64,000 bases of DNA from Telopea speciosissima (Eukaryota; Streptophyta; Magnoliopsida; Proteales; Proteaceae), in contig NC_057925.1 in assembly GCF_018873765.1 (NCBI RefSeq), forward strand, positions 10,551,568 through 10,615,567. The letters run 5' to 3'. This document shows positions 33,985-44,265 of the stretch, piece by piece. Position 1 is the first letter of the stretch. Each line of letters begins with the position of its first letter. Made by a program: the position numbers and the translations under genes. The notes under the pieces are model-generated. The model was not told the DNA's origin. It did no database searches and saw only the letters and a program-made list of their open reading frames with translations.

Positions 33985-34557
33985 CTACAAAGCTTGGAAA
34001 TCTACCGTTGATCCCAAAGTAAACCGACCCGAGCCATTCTTCTTATGGGAAGCAAGGATGGAATTAAAATCCCTGATAACAGACCAGGGGCTGAGATCAA
34101 CCAGAGTTGCCATCAAATCCAAGCAAAGCTCATGCCGATGAGCACGAAAGCAATTAGCATGAACAAAGGAGAAAAATAATAACTGGCCTCCCCAACTAAA
34201 ACATAATGATACCTGTTGGTCCAACTCAAAAACAACAACTGGACATTAGATATGAGATTTCCACAGGACCCAAAGATATGGGGCCTTAGCATGGCAACTA
34301 TTATGAATAAAATCTGGAGCAAAACCAAATTTATTGAAAAAGAAAGAAGGGAAACACGATACCTCAACCATAGGTTCTGCAAGACATACCACATCAAGCA
34401 AATACTTCCTCAAAAGATGACTGAGGGCCCTCCTAGCGGTGGCCTTTTTAACTCCTCTAACGTTCCAAAAAAAAAAAACCTTCATGATAAAGTTCGAGAA
34501 GAATTACCTTTGTTAGACTTCTTGGTTTGACCTCCATCGCCATGCTTTTTCTTCGAC
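33985..34557 (-). pseudogene. LINE ORF2 endonuclease N-terminus, duplicated fragment
   Basis: FFWNVRGVKKATARRALSHLL, VVCLAEPMVEV and FGFAPDFIHNS mark the start of an AP-type endonuclease. The part to the left reads VIRDFNSILASHKKNGSGRF (the GDFN motif has become RDFN) and ends near 33960 with no RT following. It is the unit A copy of 36415-36998. Confidence 0.8.
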
Positions 34558-36190
34558 TATTATCCTTCGGCAATGGGAGAAAAACCTTCAGTTGAAGCAT
34601 ATCGATATATCATCTCTCCCCATTTGGGTATCTCTACCAGGTCTTCCCTTTCATTTATGGGGTGAAACTGGGTTGAGCACCATAGGCTCGGTGATTGGGA
34701 GGCCTTTGTGCTAAAATAGGAGAACTAAACTTCAGGACCGCCTAGCCTTTGCCCATCTGAGTATTGAAATTTATGCTAGAGATGATCTTCCGGAGACGAT
34801 CTTAGTTGAAGACGACTCAAGTTTTTCTTTCTCGTAAGAGGTTCGTTATGAATGGAAACCTCCTGTTTGCAATCTGTGCAAGGTTTTCGGGCACACTACA
34901 GTCTCTTGCACCAAGGCTGCTCCCCAATCTTCTAACCAAGTTCATTGGCAAGCTATAGAACTGAGAAAAGGTTTAAGCTCGAGGTCTGATTCTGAGGTGT
35001 CTGAAATAAACCATGCCCACGGGATCCTTCCTTCGTCGGTGCAAGTACGAGTGCAAGCATCGAACCTGGGGAGCGTCCTTTCCTTGTCGCCCAAGGTCCC
35101 TGAGCCCTCTGCGTTGGGGAACTTTTCTTGAGGTTTCCCACTTCGGTGTTACCTCTCCTGCTGCCGATCCTGCAGGTCTATAACCCCCTCATTCCTGGCC
35201 TCTGCCTTCTGTTGCTCCCAGGTCTGAACACGCTCCTTCTGTTACTCTCAGCTTGGCCTCTAATAGAAACCGATTCGATACCCTCAACTTTGAATCTGGG
35301 TTGAATGAAATGGAAGCTCCCAACGGTCATATTATTTCAACTATGCTGGACCCCACTCCCACTGGTGTGCCTGGGCCTAAGGATGTGTTTCAAGTGAATG
35401 AATTGAAAGAAATGGAAGCTCCCAATGGTCATATTATTTCAACTATGCTGGACCCCACTCCTATTGGTGGGCCTGGGCCTAAGGATGTGTTTCAAGTAAA
35501 CGATCCTGAGAGGATTGAGTTGTTTGCTAACTTAAGGGTGGATCCCATTGTGGAGGAAGGCCCTCTAATTGAAGAAGGTGGCATTGTGGGTGTCATTGAT
35601 CAGACTTCTTCTAAGGGAAAGAAAAGAAAGGGTAAGAAAGGGAAAAAACAAGGTCCAGGTGGCAATTCGTAGGTTGTTGGAAACACTGCCTCTACTTCCC
35701 TTGTGGTCCCTATGGATGAAGGTCTCTCTAATACGTGTTCTACGGGGAATCAATCCGAGTTGGTGTAGGATGTTCCAATTGATAATCCGACTGAGAAAGT
35801 GGTGACCATTCCCCCTAATGCGCATGATAGGGCTTTTGATGTCAATGGTAGGGGAGCATTTGAATCTAATGATGCCATGGATCGTGAGAGTCTTTCCTTA
35901 GCTTTTAAGAATCATAGCAAGAGTTGGGTGATTCCTCCCATTCCTCCACATAATCCTAATGGGAAGAAGGTCAATTTTACATATAGATGAATGGTTGTTT
36001 GGGCTTGATTATGTGCTTTGTTTCTGTTTGGAAGGTCACTCTTCAGCTTAACTAAGTTGTAGGTTAGTCCATTATTTTGTTGTGGAGTTTCTCCTTGTTT
36101 TCTTTTTGTTCTTTCCCCCCTTTTCTTTGCGGGGGAGTTGTTTCTTTCTGCTTCGTTAATATATTTTTAATTCATCAACAAAACAAAAAA
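34558..36190 (+). pseudogene. ORF1-only LINE, 3' portion (copy 2B, by tandem duplication)
   Basis: Begins inside DUF4283 (LPIWVSLPGLPFHLWGE) and passes through CNLCKVFGHTTVSC. It repeats the two 34-residue units (about 35310-35510), the KGKKRKGKKGKK patch and SWVIPPIPPHNPNGKK, and ends with the same 3' UTR and A-rich tail before GTATTTCATGTAG (36191-36203). Frameshifts and stops are present. It is not an independent insertion, since the whole flank is duplicated with it. Confidence 0.85.
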
Positions 36191-36203
36191 GTATTTCATG
36201 TAG

Positions 36204-36414
36204 GGAGCTAGTCTCATTCCATCTATCATTCTTTATTTTATACATACATACATGTATACATAAATGCATTCATATCGGAAGAAAGTTTCCTTTTCGGGAG
36301 TGTGGCCTCCATGTTTGTGCCATTGTGTGTCTCTCTCCTCCTCACCATAAAATGACCTCCCTACACTGCATCGATTGAACAATAAATCTAAAAGAATGAG
36401 AGAAATTGGCAACA
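36204..36414. other. Host flank between the LINEs, unit B
   Basis: Copy of 33766-33960. No gene. Confidence 0.5.
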
Positions 36415-38880
36415 ACAAACAGCCATTTACAAAGCTTGGAAATCTACCGTTGATCCCAAAGTAAACAGACCCGAGCCATTCTTCTTATGAGAAGCAAGTG
36501 GTGGAATTAAAATCCCCGATAACAGACCAAGGGCTGAGACCAACCAGAGTTGCCATCAAATCCAACCAAAGCTCACGCCGATGAGCACAAAAGCAATTAG
36601 CATGAAAAAAGGAGAAAAATAATAATTGACCTCCCCAACTAAAACATAATGATACCTGCTGGTCGGACTCAAAAACAACAACCGGGCGTTGGATATGAGA
36701 TTTCCACAAGACCAAAAGATTTGGGGCCTTAGCATGGCGACTATTATGAATAAAATCTGGAGCAAAACCAAATTTATTGAAAAAAAAAGAATGGAAACTC
36801 GATACCTCAACCATAGGTTCTGCAAGACATACCACATCAGGCAAATACTTCAAGAGAAGACTAAGGGCCCTCCTAGCAGAGGCCTTTTTAACTCCTCTGA
36901 TCTTCCCAAAAATAACCTTCATGATAAAGTTCAAGAAGAATATATTTCCTTTGTCAGACTTCTTGGTCTGACTTCCATCGCCATGCTTTTTCTTCGACTG
37001 TTGCCAGGTAACCATCCCCTCACCACCCTCTAACCTTCTGGCAGCGTCATCTACCGCATCCACTTCAAGAAATTCCATGACTAGCCAACCTTCATAAAAA
37101 GAAGAGGAAGGAAGGGCAGAGATTTCTGCGGAGGAAATGAGGGTCCCTCGATCAGAGTTTCTACCACCACAAACAAAAGAACTCCTGCCACCACGACTTG
37201 CATCCATAACTCCCCTGGAGGCACCTCTACCACGACCATTAAAAGCTGGTTGAGGTCTAAGAGAAGAAGCACCCACCTCAAAATGGTGACCACAAGCACG
37301 GGGGGAGAGAGGCCACACCGGTCCCTCACCACTCGATCCTGCCTACCTTCTGGTTCTGAACCACCTTCATCCTCCGATCCATGGTTAGAATCATAGCCCG
37401 ACCCATACCCGGATCCACCTTGTGTTCCAAAAAGATGGTCAATGGGTGAACCGGTTCCATCCAAGGGGATATTAGCTAAATATTCTGTTAGAGAGGCAAT
37501 CAGATCACCTTCCTTATTAACGTCAGATCCTCTCTTATTTGAATTTCTTAAATTGGGTGAAATAATATCTCTTCCAACTGATTGATTAGAATTAATAGGA
37601 GATCCCCCCCCCCCCCCCCCCCAATGTCTCTGTGTTTGTTGTCATTGTTGTCAACACAGTGTATCTTGGTGCAATACAGTGATAGTAGCAGTCCAGGGCA
37701 GTTACAAAGGTCAGCAACTATGTTCTTATCTTACATAACCGTTGAGATATTGGGAAAAATACTTGCCAGACTAGGAGCACCCAGGACCTGTCATCCCACT
37801 AAGATGGACGAGTTGTGCTTCTTCTTGGCAGGGTTGACTCCATCTTCATCCATGTACACTGTACCAGGAACAGATGCAGCTTGAACCTGAGCGTTAGCAT
37901 GAGCATCATCTTCCTTCTTGATTCTGCATCCTGCAACCTGATGGCCGAGCTTCTTACAGTAGCCACAATGGCTCATATTATCTTCATAGATCACTGATTA
38001 ATTGAAGTAGAAAAGCTACATATCAAAAAAAAAAAAAGTAGAAAAACTCCGAGGAGCCAAGTTGACATATTTCTACTTGGAATTCCTCGATCCTAGCAAT
38101 TGAATCCGATGCATCCACCTTGATCAGAACTCTGGCATAGTGACCGAACAATCCTTGCTGAGTGAAACGGACCAAAGCTATTGGTCAACCTACAGCCATG
38201 GCCATAGAAAGAAGGACATTTTCATGCCAATACTCTAGGGGGAGATAAGGAAACCTAACCCAAACCAGCTTAGTAGCAACATGTTTTTAATTGATGTTAA
38301 AATCCAGTCTTCACCTTTGAAACTTAACGAACTAATCCTTGAATTTTAAAGGGCTTCTTCTCCAAACTGAAGCCATATCCGACTCCGAAGAGAATTGAAA
38401 GATGACAAAACCTTTTCCTAGAGGCCACATCACCACCCGATCTTTCAGATTCCACTTGATCAAAGCCTCTTTACAGAGATCATTCAAGGAAGCATGTCTA
38501 AAGTTAACTCTCCCAATGAGAGAAAACCAAAATTTTAGAAGATTGGATTCATAACCCGACTAAGGAATCACAATATGAGTAATGTTACCCGTATGAATTG
38601 GGTTTGGTAGTGCATCAATGTACGGCCAAGAAACTCCCCCCACTGCACTTGCAAAGGATTTTTTTTCCACCAGAGCAGATGAAGGAGCACCCCCCTCCAT
38701 CCCCAAGGGGGCAGGAATGGGGCCTTGATCCACATCTTCATGAGCATCTCCATCATCATCCAAATCACAGCCATTGGAACCAGGAGCAACAGAAGCTTTC
38801 TCTGCAGCCATCTCCTAATCACCAACAAGCACTCTAATAGTGATAGTTGTCTAGAAGCGATGGCTTGTGAGGTAAGGGTA
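36415..38880 (-). pseudogene. LINE 5' half: ORF1 (DUF4283, CCHC) and start of ORF2 endonuclease
   Basis: Minus strand, from 38811: MAAEKASVAPGSNGCDLDDD, then the DUF4283 region with FSLIGRVNFRHASLNDLCKEA, LGKGFVIFQFSSESDMASVWRRSPL and VWVRFPYLPLEYWHENVLLSMAMAVG, with several stops. The CCHC knuckle CGYCKKLGHQVAGC is at about 37930-37972, followed by a C-run (37602-37621) and a Gly/Ser-rich C-terminus. The endonuclease start then reads KIRGVKKASARRALS (canonical WN lost), CLAEPMVEV and VIGDFNS near 36490. The rest of the endonuclease, RT and RNase H are absent. LINEs usually lose 5' ends, so this 3' loss reflects a later deletion. Confidence 0.82.
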
Positions 38881-39185
38881 TCAAAAAGGGGGACCCGATG
38901 CGTTCCTACTAATTTACTATTGCCATGGAAGAAAATCTTGCTTTTGCCTCGGTGTAAACCTTTTCTCTACCATTTTTGCAGATGATCACATGATTTTTGA
39001 AGATTGACATGATAAATAAATAAATAAATATATAGGTGATGTTCTCTGCCTAGGAGCACATGGGGGAGCAAATTGTGCCCATACACATGGGGTGGGACGC
39101 AGCAGCCATTTCGGTCATTCAGGGGACGGGGGCGGTCATTTTGCCCCATGTGTCTGGGCACATCTTGCGTCCCCAGTGCAGAGAA

Positions 39186-39246
<61 letters not shown>

Positions 39247-39829
39247 GCGTACAAGGGATGTAAGAGGGAGTCATGGGGAAGGGAAATAGCAATTGATAAA
39301 TATTTGTGCATCCTGACAATTTATTCAACAAGGCCTACTAAAATATATATGTTGAATCAAGATTCAACCTGATTAAGTTTATCTAACATATAAGCACATT
39401 TTTGTGTATATTTCGTTCTAAGCTTCAATTAAGAGTATCACTTAGGTACCAGGGCAACTAGGTGTGGCAATAGGTCATGTCAGGACATCTTCGTGTTGTG
39501 TTGGAATCCCTGCATCCCTAATGAACATGATATGATAAACGAGTTGTGTTTGTGTCAACAAACAACAATATACTATAATCATATGATCTTAATTTTGGGT
39601 AAATAGTTTGTCTTAGATCACATTAAATTCATCTCATACAAGCCGTTTTGGGTAAAATTGAATTAAAATATCCTTACAAAATGACAAAAATAGTCTCTTT
39701 CGAGCCCAATGCACAAAAATAAATAAATTGAAACACCAAGTTATAACTTCATCCATGTTTATGTATCATATAACATTTATATATAACTAGTATTTAATTT
39801 TCTAATTCTTTTATATTCAGAAGTTATAA
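38881..39829. other. Intergenic, AT-rich, no gene
   Basis: Contains a (TG)n(AG)n microsatellite at 39186-39247 and an imperfect inverted stretch around it (GGGACG...CGTCCC, 39084-39172). The open frames here come from the microsatellite. Confidence 0.5.
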
Positions 39830-40396
39830 TGCCCAACAAGTACAACGCCACGTATCCTTAACCGTGTCATGTCATGTATGTACGTAGTTTGGCTATTCAT
39901 ATTTGAAATTGACACCCAAGAGGCACTGAATCATATACTTCCTTTGTCCAATTTTGTTTGGTAGAGAAGAAGATTAGATTAGTTTTTATTTGTTAATTTC
40001 CTCTCAAAGCTTGTTTATTTGTAAATTAAGGATTTTACATACTTGTTTTTTTAGGTTCCACCCCATTTAAGTCGATGTATAAACTAAACCTTGTATTTGT
40101 ATGACTTTTGAATGTGGATGCAAGAATGTTAATCATCACTCAAATCTGGGACCCAACCCATGCATTCACCTTTGGGAACTTTTAACAACAACCAGTCCTT
40201 TTTTAAGCTATGGATATTTATTCTTTCTCACACTGAAAATTATTTGTCTTTAAGCAACACCCCCCATGAATGTTTATTTAGGCAAATATTCCAACAATTC
40301 AATATTTAGAAACTTTTAACTTAGACCAGTCCTTTTAAGCTCTAGAATCTGATTCTTTCTTTTTAACTTACCATGAAGTCTCCATCCTATCAAAGT
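39830..40396 (+). promoter_or_regulatory. Upstream promoter region of CML-3
   Basis: Uninterrupted version of the promoter shared by the EF-hand copies. Distal block GGCTATTCATATTTGAAATTGACAC at 39891-39915; proximal blocks CCAGTCCTTTTTTAAGC, ATTCTTTCTCACACTGAAAAT and CCATGAAGTCTCCATCC. The last of these shows the empty copia target site. Confidence 0.65.
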
Positions 40397-40399
40397 CTC

Positions 40400-40406
40400 T
40401 ATATAA
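40400..40406 (+). promoter_or_regulatory. TATA box of CML-3
   Basis: TATATAA, 92 bases before the start codon at 40498. Confidence 0.78.
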
Positions 40407-40497
40407 GTCTCTTTGCATGTTCTTTCATTTCCATCACAGCAAAGAGCAACAGACAACAAGAAGCAACAAACCCTACTCAACGTTCCTAGCTACTCTA

Positions 40498-41013
40498 ATG
40501 GCAACTGCTATTGTTTCCAAGGCAACATTATCCAAATGGTTCTCCAACAAGAGCTTTGTGCTAAGTCTCCATCGCCTTCAGCATTCCAAAAAACAATCAA
40601 GAAATGATGAACTCCAACAAATATTTCGTCACTTGGATGCTGATGGTAATGGGAAAATCTCAGGATCTGAACTCAGATCCTACCTTGCCTCCAAAAGGGA
40701 GTTCATGTCACCTGAAGAGGCTCAAGCTGTGACCAACGAACTCGATGCAGCAGGCGGCGACAGTTTGATGCTCAGCTTTGATGATTTTGCACTGTTGATG
40801 GAACGTGAAGGTGGGGATGATGATCTGAAAAGAGGCTTTCAGATGTTCGTAGCAAAGAGTTCTGGGTCCATTACACCAGAGGGCTTGCAGAGAACATTCG
40901 GTCGCCTTGGAAACAAAATGTCAAATGAAGAGTGCAAGAGAATCATACAGGCATTCGACCGCAACGGCGATGGTGTGATTGATTTCCCTGAGTTCCAGCA
41001 GATGATGGCTTAA
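40498..41013 (+). CDS. EF-hand calcium-binding protein, calmodulin-like (CML31/CML41-like), copy 3
   Basis: 171 residues, intronless, and the only copy with full promoter, start and reading frame. The N-terminal extension MATAIVSKATLSKWFSNKSF... carries a basic stretch HSKKQSR before the first helix. Canonical Ca2+ loops are D47-E58 (DADGNGKISGSE) and D154-E165 (DRNGDGVIDFPE). EF-hands 2 (AAGGDSLMLSFDDF) and 3 (VAKSSGSITPEG) have degenerate loops, so it probably binds two Ca2+ per molecule. Expected role: cytosolic or membrane-associated Ca2+ sensor that binds targets on Ca2+ elevation. An in-frame ATG at 40417 lies only 11 bp past the TATA box, probably upstream of the transcription start, so 40498 is preferred. 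It retains the GRLGN segment missing from copy 1. Confidence 0.92.
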   Translation: MATAIVSKATLSKWFSNKSFVLSLHRLQHSKKQSRNDELQQIFRHLDADGNGKISGSELRSYLASKREFMSPEEAQAVTNELDAAGGDSLMLSFDDFALLMEREGGDDDLKRGFQMFVAKSSGSITPEGLQRTFGRLGNKMSNEECKRIIQAFDRNGDGVIDFPEFQQMMA

Positions 41014-41446
41014 TCCGGTATCAATGTTTGCACCTGTTCTATGTGTGTGTGGCAAATAAGTTTGCAAAACTAAAAATAATTGGGTTAGGCACTAGGACTG
41101 TAAGACCGGTGTGTACCACATAATTAATAATATGAACAGGTTTGATATGCACTGACAATGAAGCTCAAGCTTAGTAATGCCCTTTTTTTTAATTATTCTA
41201 TCGGTAAATCAAATTTATGCAGAAATAAAAAAAGAAAATTTAAAACCAATTGACAGCAGCCCTAGAGCATCATCTCAACGGCACCCCTGAGTGAAGATGG
41301 GCAGCTCCACAACTAAGAAGAACAAACACGCTTCAAACAGCACCCAGCTTGTAATTTCTTGTTATCCCTGCAGACCTAGACTTCCGAGGATTGGTCAGTG
41401 GATCAAGTACTCTTCATATCTTGGTAGAGATTAAGAGGGATATTCT
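41014..41446. other. 3' flank of CML-3
   Basis: Matches the 3' flanks of copies 1 and 2 (CACTAGGACTGTAAGACCGGTGTG block at about 41090-41115; CAGCAGCCCTAGAGCATC at about 41254). No gene. Confidence 0.6.
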
Positions 41447-41500
41447 TGTTCATGTTAGTTTGGCAATCAAGTTGGAAATTGACACCCCCTATAGGCGTTG
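41447..41500 (+). promoter_or_regulatory. Promoter stub of a putative fourth EF-hand copy
   Basis: TTCATGTTAGTTTGGCAATC and GGAAATTGACACCCCC match the distal promoter block of copy 2 (14701-14740) and copy 3 (about 39885-39920). The match stops at the LTR edge at 41501. The rest of that copy is not found to the right. Confidence 0.55.
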
Positions 41501-42720
41501 TGATGTGAATAGGGAAAATGAAGAAAATAGTTGAACAGCAGTTCAACTCCTAGGAGGAAGGTAGAAGAAGAAGATTCTGTAAAACAGAGGAAGAGAAATC
41601 TGTATTTTCATTCATTACCTCTAATAACTTACAAGAATTATTTATAAGCTACCCAATCTAACAATACAGCAACTAACTAACGGAGCTACTAACTGATTAC
41701 AACTTGTATAGCTAACACTAACTGAACCACTTGTACACCACTTGTGCTCCAACAACTTGTAGCTTCTTCTAGAATCATCCACTTGTACACCAACAACTTG
41801 CAGCTTCTTCTAGAATCAACAATCTTGCAAGACTAGTTCAATTCACTGGATCAATTCCCACTTCAACTAGTCACATAATCTTTAAGCCAAGCTGGAGCTC
41901 TTCTTTGTCTAGGGGCTTCTTCTGTTGTCTGAGGCTGATCAACTTGCTCCCTGGCCTGCTGAGCTGTATCTTCAAATTGTTGACTAATGTCCACCTGTAA
42001 TTCTGAGGTTGTATCACTCCCTACCCCATTGAAACAAACCTTGTCCTCAAGGTTGAGATTGGGATATAAAGCTTTGAATTTATTAAAATCTTCCCAAGTT
42101 GCATCTTCTAACAACAATCCATGCCATTGAACAAGTACTTGAGGTACAAGCCTCTCATTCACCCAGATTTGTCGTTGACGTACAATTGCCATCGGTACAA
42201 CCACTGGTTGAGCGGCAGAATTTATAGCGGGTAGGTGCTGAATTGTAACAGGAGGAATCGTCCCAAAATAAGCCTTAAGCTGGGATACATGAAAGACATC
42301 ATGGATCCGGGATTGAGAAGCTAGCTGTAATTTATAAGCTACTGGTCCAATCTTGGCTAACACTTCAAATGGCCCATAGTAACGCTTACTAATTTTCTGG
42401 CCGGGTCGAGACGTCACAGACAACTGTCGATAAGGCTGCAATTTAAGCCATGCCCAATCACCAACCTGAAAATTCAATTCCCTCCTATGGTTATCTGCAT
42501 AAGCCTTCATCCATTGCTGAGTTTTGAGTAAATGACCTTTCAATTGGTGCAGCAACTGGTCTCTCTCTTAAAGATCCAAATCAACCGCCTCTATGGAAGA
42601 ACTACCCTCTACATAGAATGGAATGACAGGTGGAAGTCGCCCATATAATGCCTGAAAAGAAGACATCTTGATACTTGTATGCCCATTTCTTAAAGAGCCC
42701 TGCTGATCGAATTTCTGAAA
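41501..42720 (-). mobile_element. Ty3/gypsy (chromovirus-like) 3' fragment with one LTR
   Basis: The LTR is at 41501-41853: TGATCCAGTG to CACATCA on minus, 353 bp, with purine tract GAAGTGGGAAT just inside. Upstream of it on minus is the 3' end of pol. No second LTR or primer-binding site was found to the right, so the element is truncated at about 42720. Confidence 0.82.
41863..42700 (-). pseudogene. Gypsy integrase C-terminus with chromodomain
   Basis: From right to left: SSFQALYGRLPPVIPFYVEG, an in-frame stop near 42568, then HLLKTQQWMKAYADNHRREL, FQVGDWAWLKLQPYRQ, ISKRYYGPFEVLAKIGPVAY and RIHDVFHVSQLK (GPY/F region). Next is a chromodomain-like segment VLVQWHGLLLEDATWEDF with its aromatic residues. 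It ends at 41863. Chromodomain-bearing gypsy elements target heterochromatin; the RT-containing part is absent here. Confidence 0.87.
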
Positions 42721-43139
42721 TCTTCAAATTTGGTCTCTATCTTGATTTCAAGTTCAGAATGATCTTCTATTACTGTTACTGAGATCTATTGCTATTATGA
42801 TAATTGAATTAGGAACTGTCTGGAATGATCTTGGGGCCACCCTTTTTGTTCATTCTTCTGCATTTGTAACTCCAAAATGAGAATAAAAATTAGAATATGG
42901 CAAAATATGAATGAAATTGCTGGTATAGGGAAATAAATTTTTGTATGTTGAGAAGTGCATCATATGGTACATATTTTCAGCGCATTATTTGCAAAAAACT
43001 TGCTATGGTCTTGAGTTAATCACCATATTTTTCTCCCTTGGTTATTTTTTCTTATTTTCCTTTTCCTTTTCCTTCTATTAAGATTTAAGAGATCAATTTG
43101 TATGTCTTGTACTGTTGTAAAAGCATCTCAATCTTTGGT
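42721..43139. other. Intergenic, no feature recognised
   Basis: AT-rich. It ends in a pyrimidine stretch and a TTTCTTTTGTAG sequence resembling a splice acceptor (about 43138-43150). Confidence 0.4.
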
Positions 43140-43149
43140 TTCTTTTGTA

Positions 43150-43289
43150 GTGGTCAGCCACCACTGAGAGCAGAGCTTGAAAACCTTGAGAAAAAGTGCA
43201 ATGGCATTCCCTTGAAGTTTTGTCATGTAGATCATGGGCGTGTCATTTACTTTTCCTTCGACAAAGTTGACCTTCCAGTCCTACCCTGA
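43150..43289 (+). pseudogene. Terminal-exon-like fragment of an unidentified gene
   Basis: After an acceptor-like TTCTTTTGTAG, a frame reads GQPPLRAELENLEKKCNGIP, then LKFCHVDHGRVIYFSFDKVD, and stops after LPVLP. It looks like a real coding exon and not a transposon. A partial second copy lies at 57797-57870. No upstream exons are visible, so this is probably a captured or duplicated fragment. Family not recognised. Confidence 0.5.
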
Positions 43290-44265
43290 TGATCCCCAGA
43301 AGGTGGAATTGTTTTAGTGAAGTTTCAGAAATGGTGGTAGAAAAAAAAAATATTTATTTTATGATCCGACTTGTCTAGGTGATGCAGGAGCAGTTCTTTG
43401 GACCAGGCCAAACTTGTTTGAAAGTTCTGATGAGAATCGGGTCGGAATTGGGATTTGGGTTTAGTAGGATATTAGTAGATTATTTGATTTATCTTGTAAT
43501 ATTTTATTTATGTTAGAGTTGCATTCCATTTTTAGTTTTAGAATTTGATTCCATTATAGATTTAGATTGGGTTGGATAATTAGGAGATGGAGTTGGATGT
43601 TACTGCTATTTCAGCTTTAGACTACAATTATGAAAAGGGGAAATTGCTCAGATCTACTAGTTAATAAATTAATTACAAGTTTAGTTCGTTTCAAATTTGT
43701 TTTACATTCATAAGTTTCAAATTTGAAAAGATTTACTTAATCCTCAGAAAGTAGTTATTGCTTATGAGTCCCAAGAAAAAATAAAACGAACTTTCGAAAA
43801 GGAAGATAAGATATATTTGCATCTACTCCATTTGGGACTTCGCTTCAAAATTCATCCTAATTATATGTACTATGGTTATTCTCTAGGGTGACTTTTGAGA
43901 ACTTGGTTTTTGAGAAACGTAAACATATGTAATAAATTGAAAGAAGGTTTCCTTCAAGCGGTGACGGATCACCGGCTCTTCAATGGCCATAAAAAGTGAC
44001 GTAAAAATTGACCCCCATTTATGAATGGTTGAACATACCCCCTACTGTGTGCAAGCCCTTATTGACAGAAAAATTTGTCCTAATACATATAAAAAGATTC
44101 CAATGAATAAGAAACAAATAGTTAGAAGTTGTATATTTTCAAGTGCACGAACTAAAATGGCTGAAGAAATAAAGGTGTTGGGATGTAGTGAACCCCTTTC
44201 AGTCCTAGGGTAGAGCTAGCTCCAAAATTGAAAGTGGTCTCTTATATATACATTGAAGAAGATCT
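43290..44265. other. Intergenic and 3' flank of F-box gene A
   Basis: 43290-43360 continues the match to 57860-57945. 44150-44265 resembles 50830-50990 (flank of F-box gene B), indicating a conserved 3' UTR. Otherwise unremarkable. Confidence 0.5.

Larger units (their letters stand above)
32132..34557. repeat. Tandem duplication, unit A (2.43 kb)
   Basis: Homologous throughout to 34558-36998. The left breakpoint is inside the DUF4283 region of the plus-strand ORF1-only LINE. The right breakpoint is inside the ORF1 C-terminal region of the minus-strand LINE at 36.4-38.9 kb. The junction at 34557/34558 joins CTTCGAC to TATTATCC with about two bases of microhomology. Confidence 0.9.
34558..36998. 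repeat. Tandem duplication, unit B (2.44 kb)
   Basis: The second copy of 32132-34557. It keeps about 13 bases (GATCTTCCGGAGA region near 34790) missing from unit A but has its own indels, for example a short loss in the C-terminal region (DAMDRES against AFLDRES). Confidence 0.9.

Noticed and set aside
39186..39247. Cys/Val or Thr/His repeat peptides from a (TG)n(AG)n tract
   Set aside because: Microsatellite translations on both strands, not genes.
40417..40497. In-frame N-terminal extension of CML-3 from an upstream ATG
   Set aside because: It begins 11 bp after the TATA box, probably before the transcription start. The 40498 start matches the start of CML-1.
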